DNA from: a bacterium
GTDB lineage: Bacteria > Margulisbacteria > Marinamargulisbacteria > JAAEMD01
Direction: 5' to 3'
Assembly (NCBI GenBank): GCA_024225875.1
Contig: JAAEMD010000018.1
Span: 1-6,513, forward strand
Length of the DNA stretch: 6,513 nt
Part shown: piece by piece, positions 6,502-6,513 of the stretch
Position numbering within the stretch: position 1 is the first letter of the stretch
How the letters are laid out: each line of letters starts with the position of its first letter
Program-made: the position numbers and the translations under genes
Notes under the pieces: generated by a model
What the model was told of the DNA's origin: nothing
The model's input: only the letters and a program-made list of their open reading frames with translations
Database searches by the model: none

Positions 6502-6513
6502 TTGTAGATATAA

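Larger units (their letters stand above)
6398..6513. other. Unidentified sequence after the transposase breakpoint
   Basis: Transposase similarity ends near 6397 and what follows is more GC-balanced and rich in short inverted repeats, including GAATCT-A-AGATTC (6422-6434) and the two stem pairs listed separately. The plus frame continuing from the transposase ends at 6469. One minus-strand frame stays open across the whole stretch, but it is too short to call a gene. It may be the end of another mobile or repetitive element, or the chromosome beyond a deletion. Confidence 0.5.

Overview
The window is AT-rich DNA from a Gram-negative, diderm bacterium. It encodes an outer-membrane TolC-type channel, an inner-membrane RND pump and a secreted SH3-domain protein. 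The species cannot be named from this sequence. Codon choice is strongly A/T-ending, and the pump is divergent from the E. coli AcrB type.

Positions 2-5012 hold three genes in one direction, apparently one operon. The first is a TolC-like efflux channel whose 5' end lies before the window. The second is a 1033-residue RND permease of the AcrB/HAE1-like superfamily, starting at a TTG that overlaps the channel gene by 11 bases. After a 42-base gap comes a 169-residue exported protein with a bacterial SH3 domain. Channel and permease are two of the three parts of a tripartite efflux pump. The periplasmic adaptor is not in the window and may lie just upstream. The SH3 protein could be a cell-wall-associated partner, but that rests on position alone.

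Positions 5015-6397 hold two nested, decayed insertion sequences of the IS481 type. Element A (5015-5386, minus strand) keeps one terminal end and the last 90 codons of its transposase. It begins two bases after the SH3 gene stops. Element B (5387 to about 6397, plus strand) appears to have inserted into the transposase gene of A. It has a recognisable left end, a candidate promoter inside that end, a perfect 34-bp palindrome in its leader, and a transposase gene. That gene is broken by one extra base near 6154 and has lost its last ~47 codons and its right end. The two elements are relatives, not copies: 30 of 43 aligned residues match in the shared part.

The last 116 bases (6398-6513) do not belong to the transposase and hold several short inverted repeats. 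I cannot identify them. I do not see a clearly new biological system. The points most worth a second look are the nested IS junction, the palindrome, the unusual TM10 motif of the pump and the pump/SH3 gene pairing.
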